The notes below the pieces were generated by a model, which saw nothing but the letters and a program-made list of their open reading frames with translations, was not told the DNA's origin and did not search any database. This document shows positions 1-11,650 of a stretch of DNA of 64,000 bases, one piece after another. A program made the translations under genes and the position numbers. The DNA comes from Solen grandis (Eukaryota > Mollusca > Bivalvia > Adapedonta > Solenidae): positions 34,485,874 through 34,549,873 of the forward strand of contig CM037787.1 in the NCBI GenBank assembly GCA_021229015.1. Reading direction: 5' to 3'. Every line of letters starts with the position of its first letter. The stretch's first letter is position 1.

Positions 1-471
1 AGCTACCATGTGACTTAAATAAAAATAAGAGCTTTCCGTAAGACAACGCGCTTGACTACTTAAACTGCTTGCCAATAAAATAAAACTGTCTGCGGTATAA
101 GGCAGAACAAGTATTTCAATTCAAAAAGCAATACCTTAAAGTTTTCAGTGAAAGATGGTGGTACGAATAACTTAACTAAAATAGAATCAAAAGAAAACGT
201 TATGCCCCCAGCAATGCTCCTTAACCGTGTTGACCGCTTTAGTCAAAGATTGACAAAGACAACATCCAATTTCAGAGTGCACTTTTCATCCCTGGCCGAA
301 ATTTTGGCGAGTATACGGGGATTCAACCACAAGATCAGAAACGTGTCGCAGAATGGTAATTGAAAGATCGCCGGACATTCGCCGAAGATTCGCTAGAAGT
401 TCCCTTGATACCTCGGCGAGACATCACCGATGCTTCGGGAAAGGCACCCCCCCCCCACACACACACAACCC

Positions 472-502
<31 letters not shown>

Positions 503-756
503 CACGTCCGGAACACAACGGGGAAAATTTCAGTGCAAACATTGCATTTTTCCCTGTTCTTCACTATGTTTTATCCATTTGTACGTACTGAAGACAGCCG
601 ACTTGCTAATTGCAGCTTCGTGTTGTAAACAAGCTATGTCAAGACGGCAAACGAGAAGATTTCCGACACCTGACTGATCTTTTTAGTATAGGACCATAAT
701 TATTTGTGTTGAGCAATCGCAAGCGAGTGACTTATAATGGAAGGGAATTAAATAAC
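1..756. other. Unassigned left edge; FMO intron 3 or beyond
   Basis: No coding signal is visible here. This stretch follows the donor of FMO exon 3 on the minus strand, so it should be intron 3; the remaining FMO exons would lie beyond the left edge. It contains a poly-C/CA run near 448-467 followed by an AAT microsatellite (about 472-500). Confidence 0.5.
472..500. repeat. (AAT)n microsatellite
   Basis: Nine or so tandem AAT/ATA units, directly after a C-rich and CA-rich run. Confidence 0.85.
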
Positions 757-1057
757 CTGTGAGGAGATACGGCTGAGCTCCACCACAATGTCGCCGCCAG
801 AGTTTCCCAATACCGACGACAACTACCCGTTTATTTTCGAACCCATGGAAATCTTTGTAGTCGTGGGAGTGCAGCATCCGACCTTTGAATTTCTCCATTC
901 CAGGAAATGACGGCATTTTGACGTTCGCGTGATGCCCAGTACAGACGAGGACGGCATCAAATGTTTTTTCTTTTGTTTCTTCTGACGTCATCTTCCGATA
1001 TTTGACGTCCCACTTTCCGGAAGTGATGAAATCATTACTTTTTCGAACTGATACGAC
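757..1057 (-). CDS. FMO exon 3, with a one-base frameshift in the NADPH motif
   Basis: Third coding exon of the flavin-containing monooxygenase gene, about residues 109-208. It opens after an acceptor ending TTAAAG and closes before a GTTATT donor. It shows the FMO fingerprint FxGxxxHxxxYK (FKGRMLHSHDYK, about residues 166-177), then the second Rossmann motif at about residue 190, where NADPH binds. The exon is 301 bp, one more than its phase 0/0 boundaries require. An extra G on the minus strand in the GGG run at 806-808 breaks the expected GIGNSGGD motif, and the correct frame resumes at once and runs to the donor. This is either a sequencing error or a disabling mutation. What is seen is the extra base; the expected motif is family knowledge. 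Confidence 0.85.
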
Positions 1058-1116
1058 CTTTAAGTAAATACAATATGCAGTGTCAAATCGAACACACAAA
1101 CAGATACACACATAAT

Positions 1117-1150
1117 GTTACTATTTATTTATTTATTTATTTATTTATAA
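1117..1150. repeat. (ATTT)n microsatellite
   Basis: Tandem TATTTATT units in FMO intron 2, ending close to exon 2. Confidence 0.8.
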
Positions 1151-1190
1151 AAGCTTTGGGGGAAGAATCTCCATGAAGAAAAAGACCCAC

Positions 1191-1289
1191 CTCAGTTTCA
1201 AATTCGATCCATTTCTTCAAATTGAACTGGTCAGCGTACATGTTGAAGTACTTGTCCACATAGTTGTTATGCATGAATACATCGAACTC
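1191..1289 (-). CDS. FMO exon 2
   Basis: A 99 bp exon encoding 33 residues (about residues 76-108), starting EFDVFMHNNYVDKYF. It follows a TTTTATAG acceptor and precedes a GTGGGT donor, phase 0 on both sides. It corresponds to the FMO segment with the conserved 'F.hn..v..Yl..Ya..F.L...i.F.T.V' pattern between the FAD and NADPH motifs. Intron 2 is only about 130 bp. Confidence 0.88.
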
Positions 1290-2055
1290 CTATAAAAGCA
1301 CGGGTTGAATTTACATGTGATGTAGAACAACAATGCAAAATGAAAAGCTGAAAAGCTTACACCAATATATAAACCTGTTTTTTCTCTAAGTAACTCCATT
1401 TTTGATAGATCACTTGTATAAAGCATGTTTTTGCGAAAAATTCAGTGAGTTTTCATTTAAACTCAAAGAAAAGCTTGAAAGCCACGAAGTAAACAGCTGT
1501 TTAAAACGACCTTTCTTTTGATTGGTTGAAAAAAGAATGTGCAATGTTAAAGCACTTTACAAAAAATCAAGTACAGCTTTTCGTTTTAAATTACTCTCAC
1601 ACTTCGTGCAAACTGAATTTTGAAGAAAAAAAATGCAATTATACATACTGACCATTTTACAAGTCATATTTCCCATTACTGACGAGTATTCGTGAAACTA
1701 AAAATATCCTGTGGCATTAAAATCTCTTTTTAAGCTCGGCTGTTTTTCAAAGAAAAAGAGTCGCGCTGTTGTCATTACCCTGGCCATAACTTTTCAACTA
1801 TTCAAGCTAACGTCATCAAACTACATACTTGTTACCTGTCACATTGACTACATTCGCATTGAGGGTAACAACTTTTATATCCATTTTGACATATATTTGC
1901 CCTTTCTTTAAGTTCAGTGAGAAACTTATGTCGGACCGTTTTATATCTCTATTTAGTAGGTTTTTGATTATATCTCATCAAGATATTAGACCAGCAAGTC
2001 CTCACGAAGTCACAAAGTCGGAACTCTGTCTGCTGTTCGTGGTTTTCCTTATTGT

Positions 2056-2150
2056 ATGGATGTCTTCAGATTGGCTTGTGGTAGGTCGATGGCATTACCC
2101 ATTTGTCCTCTGTTTTAAATAATACATCAAGTATACTCGGGGCTTTCCCC
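2056..2150 (+). repeat. SINE-B fragment
   Basis: Degenerate piece matching the middle of SINE family B (GGCTTGTGGTAGGTCGATGG ... TACTCGGGGCTTTCC). Compare the fuller copies at 4260 and 59408. It lies in FMO intron 1. Confidence 0.6.
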
Positions 2151-2404
2151 AAATATATTATGTACTTTTTTTTCATTTGAAGTGCTAACACAAAATGCAG
2201 TCAATAAACCAGCCATAGAACTACCCATATAATCTGAGCAACAAGCAAGATAGAACCACCAGCGCTGAGGAGATTTTCCTATGGTTTCCTAAGTGGGACC
2301 CTATAACCAACGACCCAAGGTTTCGGAGGGAAAAAAGGGGGCTTTTATAACATGGTCGTCTAAAGCTGACAGCTGAAGATACCCGACACTCTAACAGAAA
2401 TCAC

Positions 2405-2629
2405 CTTTGGAGCCGGAAAATCGGTGTAAGAAGACATCTCTTTCGATGTGTTGATAATCGTTGACTTCATCACTCGACTTTGGCCATCCTTCGGGTCTGG
2501 AGTATAGTGCCACAAACCCGAAATATGATCCGACCTCTCAAAACACGTTGGTTCGAGCCCCTCGTCTAGGCAACATTTGATGGCCGTTAGACCGCTTGCT
2601 CCGGCTCCTATCACACATACAGTCTTCAT
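2405..2629 (-). CDS. Flavin-containing monooxygenase (FMO), exon 1; gene partial
   Basis: First coding exon of an FMO (dimethylaniline N-oxide-forming type), a FAD- and NADPH-dependent enzyme that oxygenates soft nucleophilic N and S atoms in xenobiotics and metabolites, usually at the ER membrane. The 75 residues begin MKTVCVIGAGASGLTA: the GxGxxG FAD motif sits at residues 8-13, followed by an acidic residue ending beta-2 (CFERSD) and GLWHY. The start ATG has G at -3. The exon ends at a GTGATT donor, phase 0. With exons 2 (1191-1289) and 3 (757-1057), the window holds about 208 of roughly 530 residues, and the second GxG lands at about residue 190 as in known FMOs. The remaining exons lie beyond the left edge. 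Assignment is by recognised motifs; the subtype cannot be told. Confidence 0.9.
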
Positions 2630-3728
2630 TGCGTCAACTTTCGTGTACTGATACTGTTAAAACTAAATAAATTTTTTTTTTCATGAATTTTACCATTTCA
2701 TCGTTTGCGAAACTTTATGAAAACAAATTCTAATAGATAATTAATGGGGTCGCACAGACCCCGCACGAATAAATTGCGTACCCGAGTATTCAACATTAGA
2801 ACTATCGCAGGCGTCAGCCCAACCGAAGCTTCGGCCCGGGAAAACCACCTTGCTGATCACGGCATTCCCTGTACCAGGAAAAGCCGTGGTCACATCTTGC
2901 GTAAAACGAAGTTTGGGATTATCGTTTGATCATATATGACCTTAGATAACGTTTTCAAACTTCAAAAAATCCATATCTTGGCCGTTTGTAAGCAAAAACA
3001 ATTCAGCATGTTCAAAATATTTCTTCGACAAGGCCCTACTTCTACCTACAACGAGTATAACCCATTGAGTCGCTACGGTGAGCTACGTTAACATAAGTAC
3101 GTGACCGTAAGATGTGACCACGGCTTTAGCTAACTACGATTTTTTCATGTTCAACCTCCGTTTGTTAATACGTTGAATACGGTTGAACTACGATATAACT
3201 ACGCTTAACGCGTTTAGTCATGGTCAACTATGGCTTTAGTATAATTCATTGTATAGTCGACCTAAGACTTTGTAATACCCCCATTTATGACAATGCAGTG
3301 GTAAAAATTATAAATCATATAAAATGTCAAAATATTGCTTGAATTTTCGAATATCGGGATTATTTAAAAAGGTACTGTCTGAGTATAACTGAAATGGTGA
3401 AATGTTTAGATTAACTTTTAAAGGGTAATATTCAGCATCCCCCCAATATAAAATTAGGTGTATATGTGTGTGTGTGTGTGTGTAGTTGTTGAAAGGTCTG
3501 TTCTGCATTTGATTTGAACACATTTCAATCAAATGAGATGTTATAGGACTCTTTTAACTTCAAAGTTGCATGAACTAATAGTGTTTAAATTATATTTGCA
3601 GAGAAATGAGCTTTAAAAGAAAAAAAAATAAATCTTAAATATTAGAAGTAACAGAACGGAGAAGACAAAAGAAAGAAAGAATGAGAGAAGAAAGGTTGCA
3701 GTAAAAAAAAAAAAAATGTCCCCCTCAC
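2630..3728. other. FMO 5' flank; no gene seen
   Basis: AT-rich flank upstream of the FMO start codon. A modestly GC-richer patch (about 2744-2930) and a stretch rich in CTACG words (about 3050-3250) have no coding pattern I recognise. A (TG)n run lies at 3462-3484. Confidence 0.4.
3462..3484. repeat. (TG)n microsatellite
   Basis: About eleven TG units. Confidence 0.85.
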
Positions 3729-3812
3729 CTTGGACAGAACTGAAATAGTCTTCCTGTTTCACAAAGAGGCCTTCAAAATTGATATCGTTCTGCATACGTC
3801 GCGTAGGGCATA
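3729..3812 (-). CDS. Candidate isolated exon, unknown protein
   Basis: An 84 bp stretch has a good acceptor (AAATTTTCAG) and a good donor (CAAG then GTGAGG) on the minus strand. The open frame contains NDINFEGLFVKQEDYF, which reads like real protein. The frame stays open upstream to about 4030, so the acceptor is not proven. I do not recognise the family. It lies about 1.1 kb upstream of the FMO start on the same strand, so it could be the end of a neighbouring gene or a chance open frame. Confidence 0.3.
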
Positions 3813-4259
3813 CTGAAAATTTTAAAGGGTACATTACACTAAATCGTTGCCGAGAAATGCATTCGTATTTGCTTTCATGAGTTATCTTATACGTGACTTC
3901 CGTAACTGAATAGAAGAAAGAGGTGACAGCGGGAATCTTTCTTTTCTTTATAATTATTATTATTATTGAAAGAAAAAAGTGGATCATTGAAATTAGAGGT
4001 AGAATCGGTTGTTTAACTTTGTTAATCCTCATTTGTCAATACGGACAAGGGTTCAGTTACATCATAACGTATTTTAATACTTTCAATTTATTTGTCGAAT
4101 CCTTCAATTAATTTCATTCACAATTACTTAAGTTCACGAATTGTGAATGATAAATTCAAAATAAAACTTAATTACATTACATTACAATTTTATCTATTTT
4201 ATGTTACATATTAAGATATTTGTAGTTATCAATTAAACAAAAACCCATCGCTAACCTTA

Positions 4260-4478
4260 GTTGTCAAATCTCTCAGCCCCTCACCGCTGTGGGTTCGAAT
4301 CCCGATAGGGACTTCGGATTTTTCATGTGAGGAAGCCTTCCAGCTGGCTTGCGGTAGGTCGGTGGTTCTACCCGGTTACCTCTGAGTACTCGGGGTCTTC
4401 CACCACCTGTAATTAGCTGGACGTCGCTATATGATTGAAATACTATCGCAGCAACGGTAAACCCCAATACAATAACCT
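4260..4478 (+). repeat. SINE-B copy, 5' truncated
   Basis: Begins within the tRNA-like head (TGTGGGTTCGAATCCC is the B box), runs through the family body (GGTAGGTCGGTGGTTCTACC) and ends with the shared tail ATGATTGAAATACTATCGC and an A-rich end. Very close to the copy at 59408. Confidence 0.85.
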
Positions 4479-4716
4479 TACATGTATTAGATCGCCTGAA
4501 GCAGCTGATATGTTACGAACATGATACGAACTAGTTACTAAATAGATGAGAAGATGCACGACGTACTTACATTTTCAACCTGTTTCAAAGATGTTTGACC
4601 ACCGATACGACACTTTGCGACTACCTGTTACGAAGGAAAATACTTGTAATTGAAGAGAAAATACTCAATAACAAATACATTCAAATACCGGTACTTGAAG
4701 AAAATATAATTCATTA

Positions 4717-4718
<2 letters not shown>

Positions 4719-4752
<34 letters not shown>
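4719..4752. repeat. Poly-T tract
   Basis: About 34 uninterrupted T. On the minus strand this is poly-A and could be a retroposon tail, but I see no retroposon body beside it. Confidence 0.9.
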
Positions 4753-4755
<3 letters not shown>

Positions 4756-4984
4756 TTTAATTCATCTTTGCTACGGACCAATGGTCGATATTTCATCAAT
4801 AAATAATAAACATATTTAATAGTTATGGTACAACGACTCTTGGTGCTCATCTATTACCTAAAGAGAAATATATTTGTGCACGGGGATTAAGGAGCCGTCT
4901 TTGGGGATCATTTTGCGATAATCTATACAATTACTTGTCAATATTTTTAAATTAATATTAGATCTATAGAGAATTATATAAGTT

Positions 4985-5057
4985 TATGCTGCGAGGCTTA
5001 GAAAAATAAACCGCTAGCCTTGGCGAGTGGTTTATATTTTCTAAGCCTCGCAGCATA
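4985..5057. repeat. Foldback / short inverted repeat
   Basis: Arms TATGCTGCGAGGCTTAGAAA and its reverse complement flank a spacer that itself contains ATAAACC / GGTTTAT. The stem is over 25 bp with a loop of about 20 bp; it looks like a tiny foldback MITE. Confidence 0.75.
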
Positions 5058-6214
5058 CACTTATCTTTATTCAACACTTACCTAGCATTCTATTTATCCT
5101 ATCATTTCAAAGCAATACACAGGGAAAAACGAAAAGATTGTACTTAATACAAACAAGTATAAACATTTCCAAAAAAAACGTTAAAAATCGCCGTTAACAG
5201 AATGTTACACTGTGACGTCAAAGGAAATTATATGTCGAAGTACCAGAAGTTGAAGGGATTCCCCATTCATTTGAAATAGAAAGTTAAATTTAAAAGTGCT
5301 GTACATACATTTATCAGGTGTTGATCACTTATAGCATGGATAACATAAATTGGATATTTCCCTTTTATGCACATAGCTGCAGTCTTGTTTCGAACAAAAT
5401 TTATGCATAGTTTTCTTTTAGACTGCACTTGAAGCTATGAAGCTATGCCTTTTTGGTGAGAAAATTATAAGCTGCACAAAATTGAGAAGTTGAATAGGGA
5501 ATGCAAGGAAGTAAGGGGCGTACTCCAATCGAATCTGCCAAATTATGCGACTACCAGTCTAGCAGCATGAACTTCCGGTAGCCAGTCCAGATTTGTCAGC
5601 ATTCAAAGCAGTTTCCCCAGAGCATACAGAGCTTGTTCTCCATAATCTGATCTGTTTATCTTTCTGTGGCCGACTGAGAAGGAACCTGCTTTTCTCTTGC
5701 GGTACGGGATTAAAAAGTTGCTTTCTTGCTCGATAGTATATTACAGTTTGCTTCGCCCTATTACTGCTATACACACTGCTATATTAGGAGATGATGTCAT
5801 AAACTTTTTACGTCAGCGTGTTGTTAAAGTATTCACACACGTGTATGTGCTTTCCAAAAATGGATGTAAAAGATAAATTTCGCGCGTTCTTTCTTTTCGA
5901 TTTTATTTTTTTTTGTTGTTGGACCGTCGGCTCATTTCTTTTTAAGATTTCAATCAAGAAGCACGACAATTTAATTTGAGTGATGACTTTTTTATCAAAT
6001 CTATTTATTCTTTATATTATTATTAATTTAGACATCAGTACACAGTAACTGATTGACGTTAAGGAAAGAACGATATATGTGGATAATAATCGTTTAGAAA
6101 AGCCGCTGTCAGCGGAAGATATCAAGGCTTGGAATACCATGGAAATACCAAACGAGTTAATACATGATCTGTAAGTTGTATATGAACGTTACATCAATTT
6201 CAATTATTGTGTTT

Positions 6215-6440
6215 ACCAAAGTCGTATATATAGGTACTGGTATAGCTCCCTTGCTTGGCGCTCAGTATAAAAAGGGTAGTTCAAGGAATGGTTGGCCCGG
6301 TGTCAGGATAATGTTACTGGGTAACGGTCTACGGCGTGATATTGTGCAGTGTGACAGAACTACATCTGTCTCAAGTAGACATAGTCTCCAAATGAATAAA
6401 ATACTGTCGGTGGGACGTTAAACCTAATAAATAAAAAAAA
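6215..6440 (+). repeat. SINE-A copy, head missing
   Basis: Family A body (GGTATAGCTCCCTTGCTTGG) through the 3' signature GTCGGTGGGACGTTAAACC and an A-rich tail. The tRNA-like head is lost. Confidence 0.8.
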
Positions 6441-7474
6441 CTATCCTTGTATTTTAATATTTATTTTAGCATCTTATTCTTTCCTTAGGAGTCCGTTTGG
6501 ATCGAGTTGGTAATCATCACTTTGAGAAAATATTTCCGAAGCTCCTCATTCTTAATATGTTAATTTGCATATAATATAAACATGATAATTTAAGCAAATT
6601 TACTAAATGTTTACAAATGACGTCAACATGCGCCAGTGCGGAATTTACAATATATTAAGAAGTATTAGGTTCATAATCAATTATATTTATGTTTAATCAA
6701 TTACTGTTCACGAATTACATAATTACTTGATGAAAAATATAAGGTTTGAGGTTATTAATTTATTTCTGAGATTTTTTCATTTAAATGATTTTAGTTTTCC
6801 CCACATGGGTAAATGTATTGGATTTTTTTCTCGAAGTTCTAGAATTTCTTTATAAAACATCATTTTATTCAACTCAACACAGTATATAAAAATAGTTATA
6901 TTGCAAAAAAAAAAAATAAACTGACAGGTAAATAAACCACTGAATATCCGTTAGGAGACCCAAAATACACTAACAACGTCCTCGACTTACTTTGTTACCT
7001 ACATACTTCCAGTTATAGATTAAATGTGTTTCTGTATAACATTGGTATTCGATCATAATTTACTGGTCGCTGACCATTTTTTTTTCTTTTTTTCTGTTTT
7101 GTCAAAATATATTACCCACGAATGTGTACATGTAACGTCTGCAAGTTATTATCACCAGAAGCATAATAAACAGTTGACATGTCCTATATTTGTCAAACAT
7201 TGACTTTCGTCAGCATTAAATGTCGTTGTTTTCTGTACTTATTGCAATATATAAGATACTTTCAAGGAAAATACTAGGTCCATGTTAAATGAACACATAT
7301 CTAGGGTTAATATATGTAGGCAATACTTAATTATCATAAAATATTAACCGCCACGAAATATACATAATTATAGGGCAGTGCGTTTTTTTCCTTTTGTATA
7401 AAGGAGATTGACTGGAGCGTGTTTAGAATAGAAAATGTTATTTGAAGTCTCGTTATGTATTTTATGAATTGCAT
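6441..7474. other. Intergenic, AT-rich
   Basis: No gene or recognised repeat. Homopolymer A and T runs only. Confidence 0.4.
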
Positions 7475-7735
7475 ATGTTTGTTGGGTTTAGTGTCCCACC
7501 GACAGTATTTCAGTCATTTGGAGACGATGTCCACTAGAGACAGATAAAGTACTGCCACATTTCCGTATTACGTCGTAGACATGTGGAATGATACCACACC
7601 CAGTCACATAATCCTGGCACCGGGCCAACCAGTCATGGAACTACATTCAATTTGTATTCTGAGCGCCAAGCAAGGCAGCTATACCAGTAACATTTTCTAC
7701 GACTTTGGTATGTCGCGACCGGGGATGAAATGCAC
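7475..7735 (-). repeat. SINE-A copy
   Basis: Reverse-oriented family A: starts TTTGTTGGGTTTAGTGTCCC, includes CACACCCAGTCACATAATCC, and ends at the decayed B box (CGCGACCGGGGATG). Confidence 0.85.
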
Positions 7736-7784
7736 ATAATAAGAATAATTGTACAAGAAGGCTTGCATACACTGCCGCTGGTGT

Positions 7785-8025
7785 TTTGTTGTTGTTGAGT
7801 GTACTATCTCTGCGACAGTAATTCAGTCATATAGTGACATCCTGCCAAATACAAATGGAGGGAGACCCCGAAGGCACAGACGCACCCGGGAAGCACCACT
7901 GACCTTCCGAAATGCAGCTTAAATGTTTTGCTCACTTGAAAATTCGACTGACCCTGCCGGGGCTTGAACATGCAGCACTGAAGGGCTACTTGATAGGTAA
8001 GTCAGTTTCTTTAACCACTCAATAC
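7785..8025 (-). repeat. Degenerate SINE-B copy
   Basis: Reverse-oriented family B with the tail word CAGTAATTCAGTCATATAGT, the body word ACCCCGAAGGCACAGACGC, and a decayed head (CCGGGGCTTGAACATGC). Confidence 0.65.
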
Positions 8026-8444
8026 ACTTACAACAACAACAAATATATTGCACTTTGGATAACAATCAAAGGATCTTTCCTAAAACAGGGTTTGAACCCA
8101 AAAGTTTCTGCGCCGTAGTCCGAGCCAAGACTCCATCCAAAACATAATCAGAATTATCACCGCCCGTTGAAGTTATGTATCGGTTCTGCTAGGTAGGTTT
8201 CTATCTTGGATACATAATCATAACCCTAAAGGAATAGCTGTCAATGATGCATATCACTGGCCACTGTTATAGGCCCATTATGCTTCCAATAACAGTATAT
8301 ATTTTTTTCGGACAGAAAAGCTAAGTGTGGGCAACAGATTCTTTTCTTTTTTTTCGAGATACAATCAGTACATACTCATTGGCGAAAACGTTAATACAAT
8401 GCATAAATAAGGATGGATATTTTACTTAAGATCATTTAATTATT

Positions 8445-8835
8445 ACTTATTTGCATATTCCGCATATCTTCGTTAATTTTCCATAAACATTCCGTATTAA
8501 CGAATCACGAATGCATTAACTGATGACGTACCAGAGAAACAAATTGTAATTGACGTTTGTTTTTTTTCAGATTCAAATTATTTCTGATTACATACTGTCT
8601 TCAGGAAAACACGCCAATGCAAAATGTAAACAATAAGAGTATTTTGATATCCGTCCAAAATTCTAAATAGCGTTATTTGATCAACATTTTTAGTGCGTTT
8701 AACTGTTATGTTACAGTAGATATTTGCACATAAGGTGCCATTTGTGTTAATCTACGATATGTCAATGTTATTTTATATTTTCTTTTTTATTGCAATTTAA
8801 TCATTAAAAAATATAACGGGCCTTTAAAAACAGGT
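8445..8835. repeat. Dispersed repeat, copy 1
   Basis: About 390 bp that recurs, diverged, as two separated pieces at 61566-61725 and 63015-63320. Shared words include TGATGACGTACCAGAGAAAC versus TGATGACTTAGCAGATAAAC, and CTACGATATGTCAATGTTAT versus CTACAATATGTCAATGTCAT. No coding signal. Confidence 0.6.
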
Positions 8836-9997
8836 GATGATGAGGACCAATATCTGTTTCATCATATTGAGGCAGATTTGTTATGCACACCTTTGAAATC
8901 AATCAACGTATTTATGTTCCTTTTTAATGTGATGATTATCGTTAAGAATTAATGTATCAAGACTTGAAAAATTATTATACGGGCAATTGTGAGGTGAGAC
9001 GTGTTTGTTTTATCGTAAAAATACTTAAACGCCATAATAAAATTATCTGACGTAGAGACCGATTCCAATTCCGAAATGAATACGGATAGTGTGAGAAACA
9101 ACCGTAAGTCTGAAAATTTGCGATGTTGTTAAACTTAATTATACAAATGATCTTCAACAGTCAGCAAGATAAGAAAATGCTGTGATGATAGTAAACCAAT
9201 TTGTAAATTGCATGCAATACAACCCATAAAAATGTTCTCTTCACGTAAATTTCAATGTTTACATAAAAAAGGGGAGACGAACGCCGATTATAGATAATGT
9301 GCGTTCAACATAGTGCGAATAGACGAGGAAAAGAATAATGAAAAATAATGCTAGAAAATTAATGTGTCCACAGGACACGGATGCACCCGCCTTGTCTATC
9401 TTTCGTGCTCGCTGGGTGATCTTTTATCAACACGTATGTATGTTTATCATACACTGTTTTCATATAAAATATTTACAAGTTGGTGCTATGGAACTTTCCT
9501 TTCTTGTGGGAATTTACAACATAAAATTCCTGCTTCAATCTCCCCGAGTTAACTACCAAAAAAAGTCTTATGCGACCTTCCACCGAAGTAAGCCAAAAAG
9601 GTCACACCAGACAGGGAGTCACATAGGACAGTTCCTTAACACGAACAAGTCTTAGACAGTCACGAGGGTTCCGTCTTTATATCCTATATAATACTGTGCA
9701 ATTGTGCACATGTATTTTGTATTAATGTTATTACTTGTGTCAATTATCAGATATATGCATGTCTTTGTTTTAGAAAAATAAATTTAAATCTTATTTGTCC
9801 TGTTTTATGTCAGAAAGTTGAGAGTAAATTCTTCCATAGCTCCAGATTATTGGGATACATGTATGTCATATGCTAAAACAATAATCCCTTTATATTAAAA
9901 CCAAATGTTTTGACTTAACACTGAGAATTTGGATATGGCTCAGACACTGTTGGATGCGATAGTACAATGTCCACAAATAAAGGACGCTTTTATTTTA
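8836..9997. other. Intergenic
   Basis: No gene recognised. Overlapping open frames at about 9338-9655 have no family pattern. Confidence 0.35.
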
Positions 9998-10308
9998 GGC
10001 CGTCCCCGTTGGCCGAGTTTTTAGAGCGTCCGCCTCTGGAGCTGGAGGCTGTTGGTTCGATCACCGGCCGCGACATACCAAAGTCGTAAGAAATGGTACC
10101 GGTATTTCCTTTCCCTTAGCGCTCAGCATATAAGGGTAGTTCCAGGACCGGTTGGCCCGATGTCAGGATAATGTGACTGTGCGTGGAATCATGCCACATG
10201 TCTACGGCGTGATACTGCAGTGTGGCAGCACTATATATGCCTCAAGTAGACATCGTCTCCAAATGACTGAAATACTGTCGGTGGGACGTTAAACCCAACA
10301 AACAAACT
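9998..10308 (+). repeat. SINE-A, full length with tRNA-like head
   Basis: Best family A copy. The tRNA-like head has an A box (TTGGCCGAGTTTTTAGAGCG) and a B box (GGTTCGATCACC). The body carries CAGGATAATGTGACTGTGCG, and the end is GTCGGTGGGACGTTAAACCC then AACAAAC repeats. Boxes A and B are the internal RNA polymerase III promoter of tRNA-derived SINEs. Confidence 0.9.
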
Positions 10309-11367
10309 ATTTTTGGACTTGTTTGTAAAAACTTCATAATAGGACTAAACATCAAAGTAGCCTTATGATGTTTCACATTGATTTTCACAAAACAGCTCCT
10401 GTGACATTGTAAATAACTAATCTAGAAGATCGATAATGACCCACATGTATGATAAATGACAGTCGCTAACAACAGTCTTGCTATAGAACAAAGACCAGTT
10501 TGGATTCAAGCATTTCTGGTCGTTGGTCATATCAGGCAGGGGGTCGATTTTAACAGTCTCGTTATATAGGTAAATGCATGGGGGGGGGGGGGATTTTTAG
10601 GTCGGATAAGACAGACCATCGCTAAAACCAGGTCGCCGCTAAGGAATAACTGGTTGCAGAAATATGCTGAGACATGAAGAGTCATGTAGTTGTAGATAAA
10701 TAATAACAGGTTTCGTGATGATTTCAAATGGTGGGGCATAAAAGGACATAAATCATCCATGAGACAATAGGTAACTATGCCAACATGTGTAAGAAGCATC
10801 TGTGGTTTCAGAAGTGCAGAATTGTTTATCCAGATTTCAATATCTGATAGGAGCGTCATTCAAAATAATTTGGATTCTTGGTCATGACCCGTTTAACATG
10901 CACACCTAAATATTGGTTGTATCATACAGCTTGGAATAAATGCAAAGTAGGTCAGACACACTTCTATTTATGTTTCAATGCAAACATATTCATCGTTCCT
11001 AGATCTTAAAGTACGTGCATGCTTGCATGTTTGCCACATCCGTGTGTGCATTACTCTAGCGCGTGATCGAGTCGGTGTACATGCATAATGTTATAGATAA
11101 GGGAAGCTCTTGAGTCCTCCATCGCTCACCTTACTATGAGCAGAATCATTAATGTCTACAAAATTGAGGATTTGAACACCCCCAAAGCAGAAGATTCTTG
11201 GCTATAGATATTCGTCTCATATTTACCTAATGGGTGCCGGCCGAGGTTGAAGCTCTGCTGAGCAACCGCCCTAAGCTTGCGCTTGTGGTACAAATGTTCA
11301 ATTCCATACCGTAAACACATGACGTTTTCCTTGCACATTGTGTATATCAAAACAATTGCAAAACGTA
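10309..11367. other. Intergenic
   Basis: No gene recognised. A G14 homopolymer sits at about 10579-10592. Confidence 0.35.
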
Positions 11368-11650
11368 CGGTTCCGGGAGCCGAGTGGTTAGAACGTTGGC
11401 CCCGGAATCGAGAGGTTGTATATTCGATCCCCGGCCGCGACATGGCACTGGTATAGCTCCCTTCATTATCGCGCTCAGCATATAATGGTAGTTCCAGGAC
11501 TGATTGGTAAGGATAATGTGACTGGGTTTGGTATCATGCCACATGCCTACGGCGTGAAACTGCAGTGTGACAGCAATCTGTTTCAAGTAGACATAGCTTC
11601 CAAATAACTGAAAGGCTGTTGGTGGGACATTAAAATCCAACAAACAAAGA
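11368..11650 (+). repeat. SINE-A, near full length
   Basis: Head with A box (GAGCCGAGTGGTTAGAACG) and B box (ATTCGATCCCC), family body, and 3' end TGGTGGGACATTAAAATCC followed by AACAAAC. Confidence 0.88.

Larger units (their letters stand above)
4479..6214. other. Intergenic, AT-rich
   Basis: No gene seen. It contains a 34-base T run (about 4719-4752), a perfect-looking foldback (4985-5057) and otherwise featureless sequence. Short open frames here have no recognisable pattern. Confidence 0.4.

Noticed and set aside
4595..4819. Open frame through the T34 tract
   Set aside because: Its protein is mostly poly-Phe from the homopolymer.
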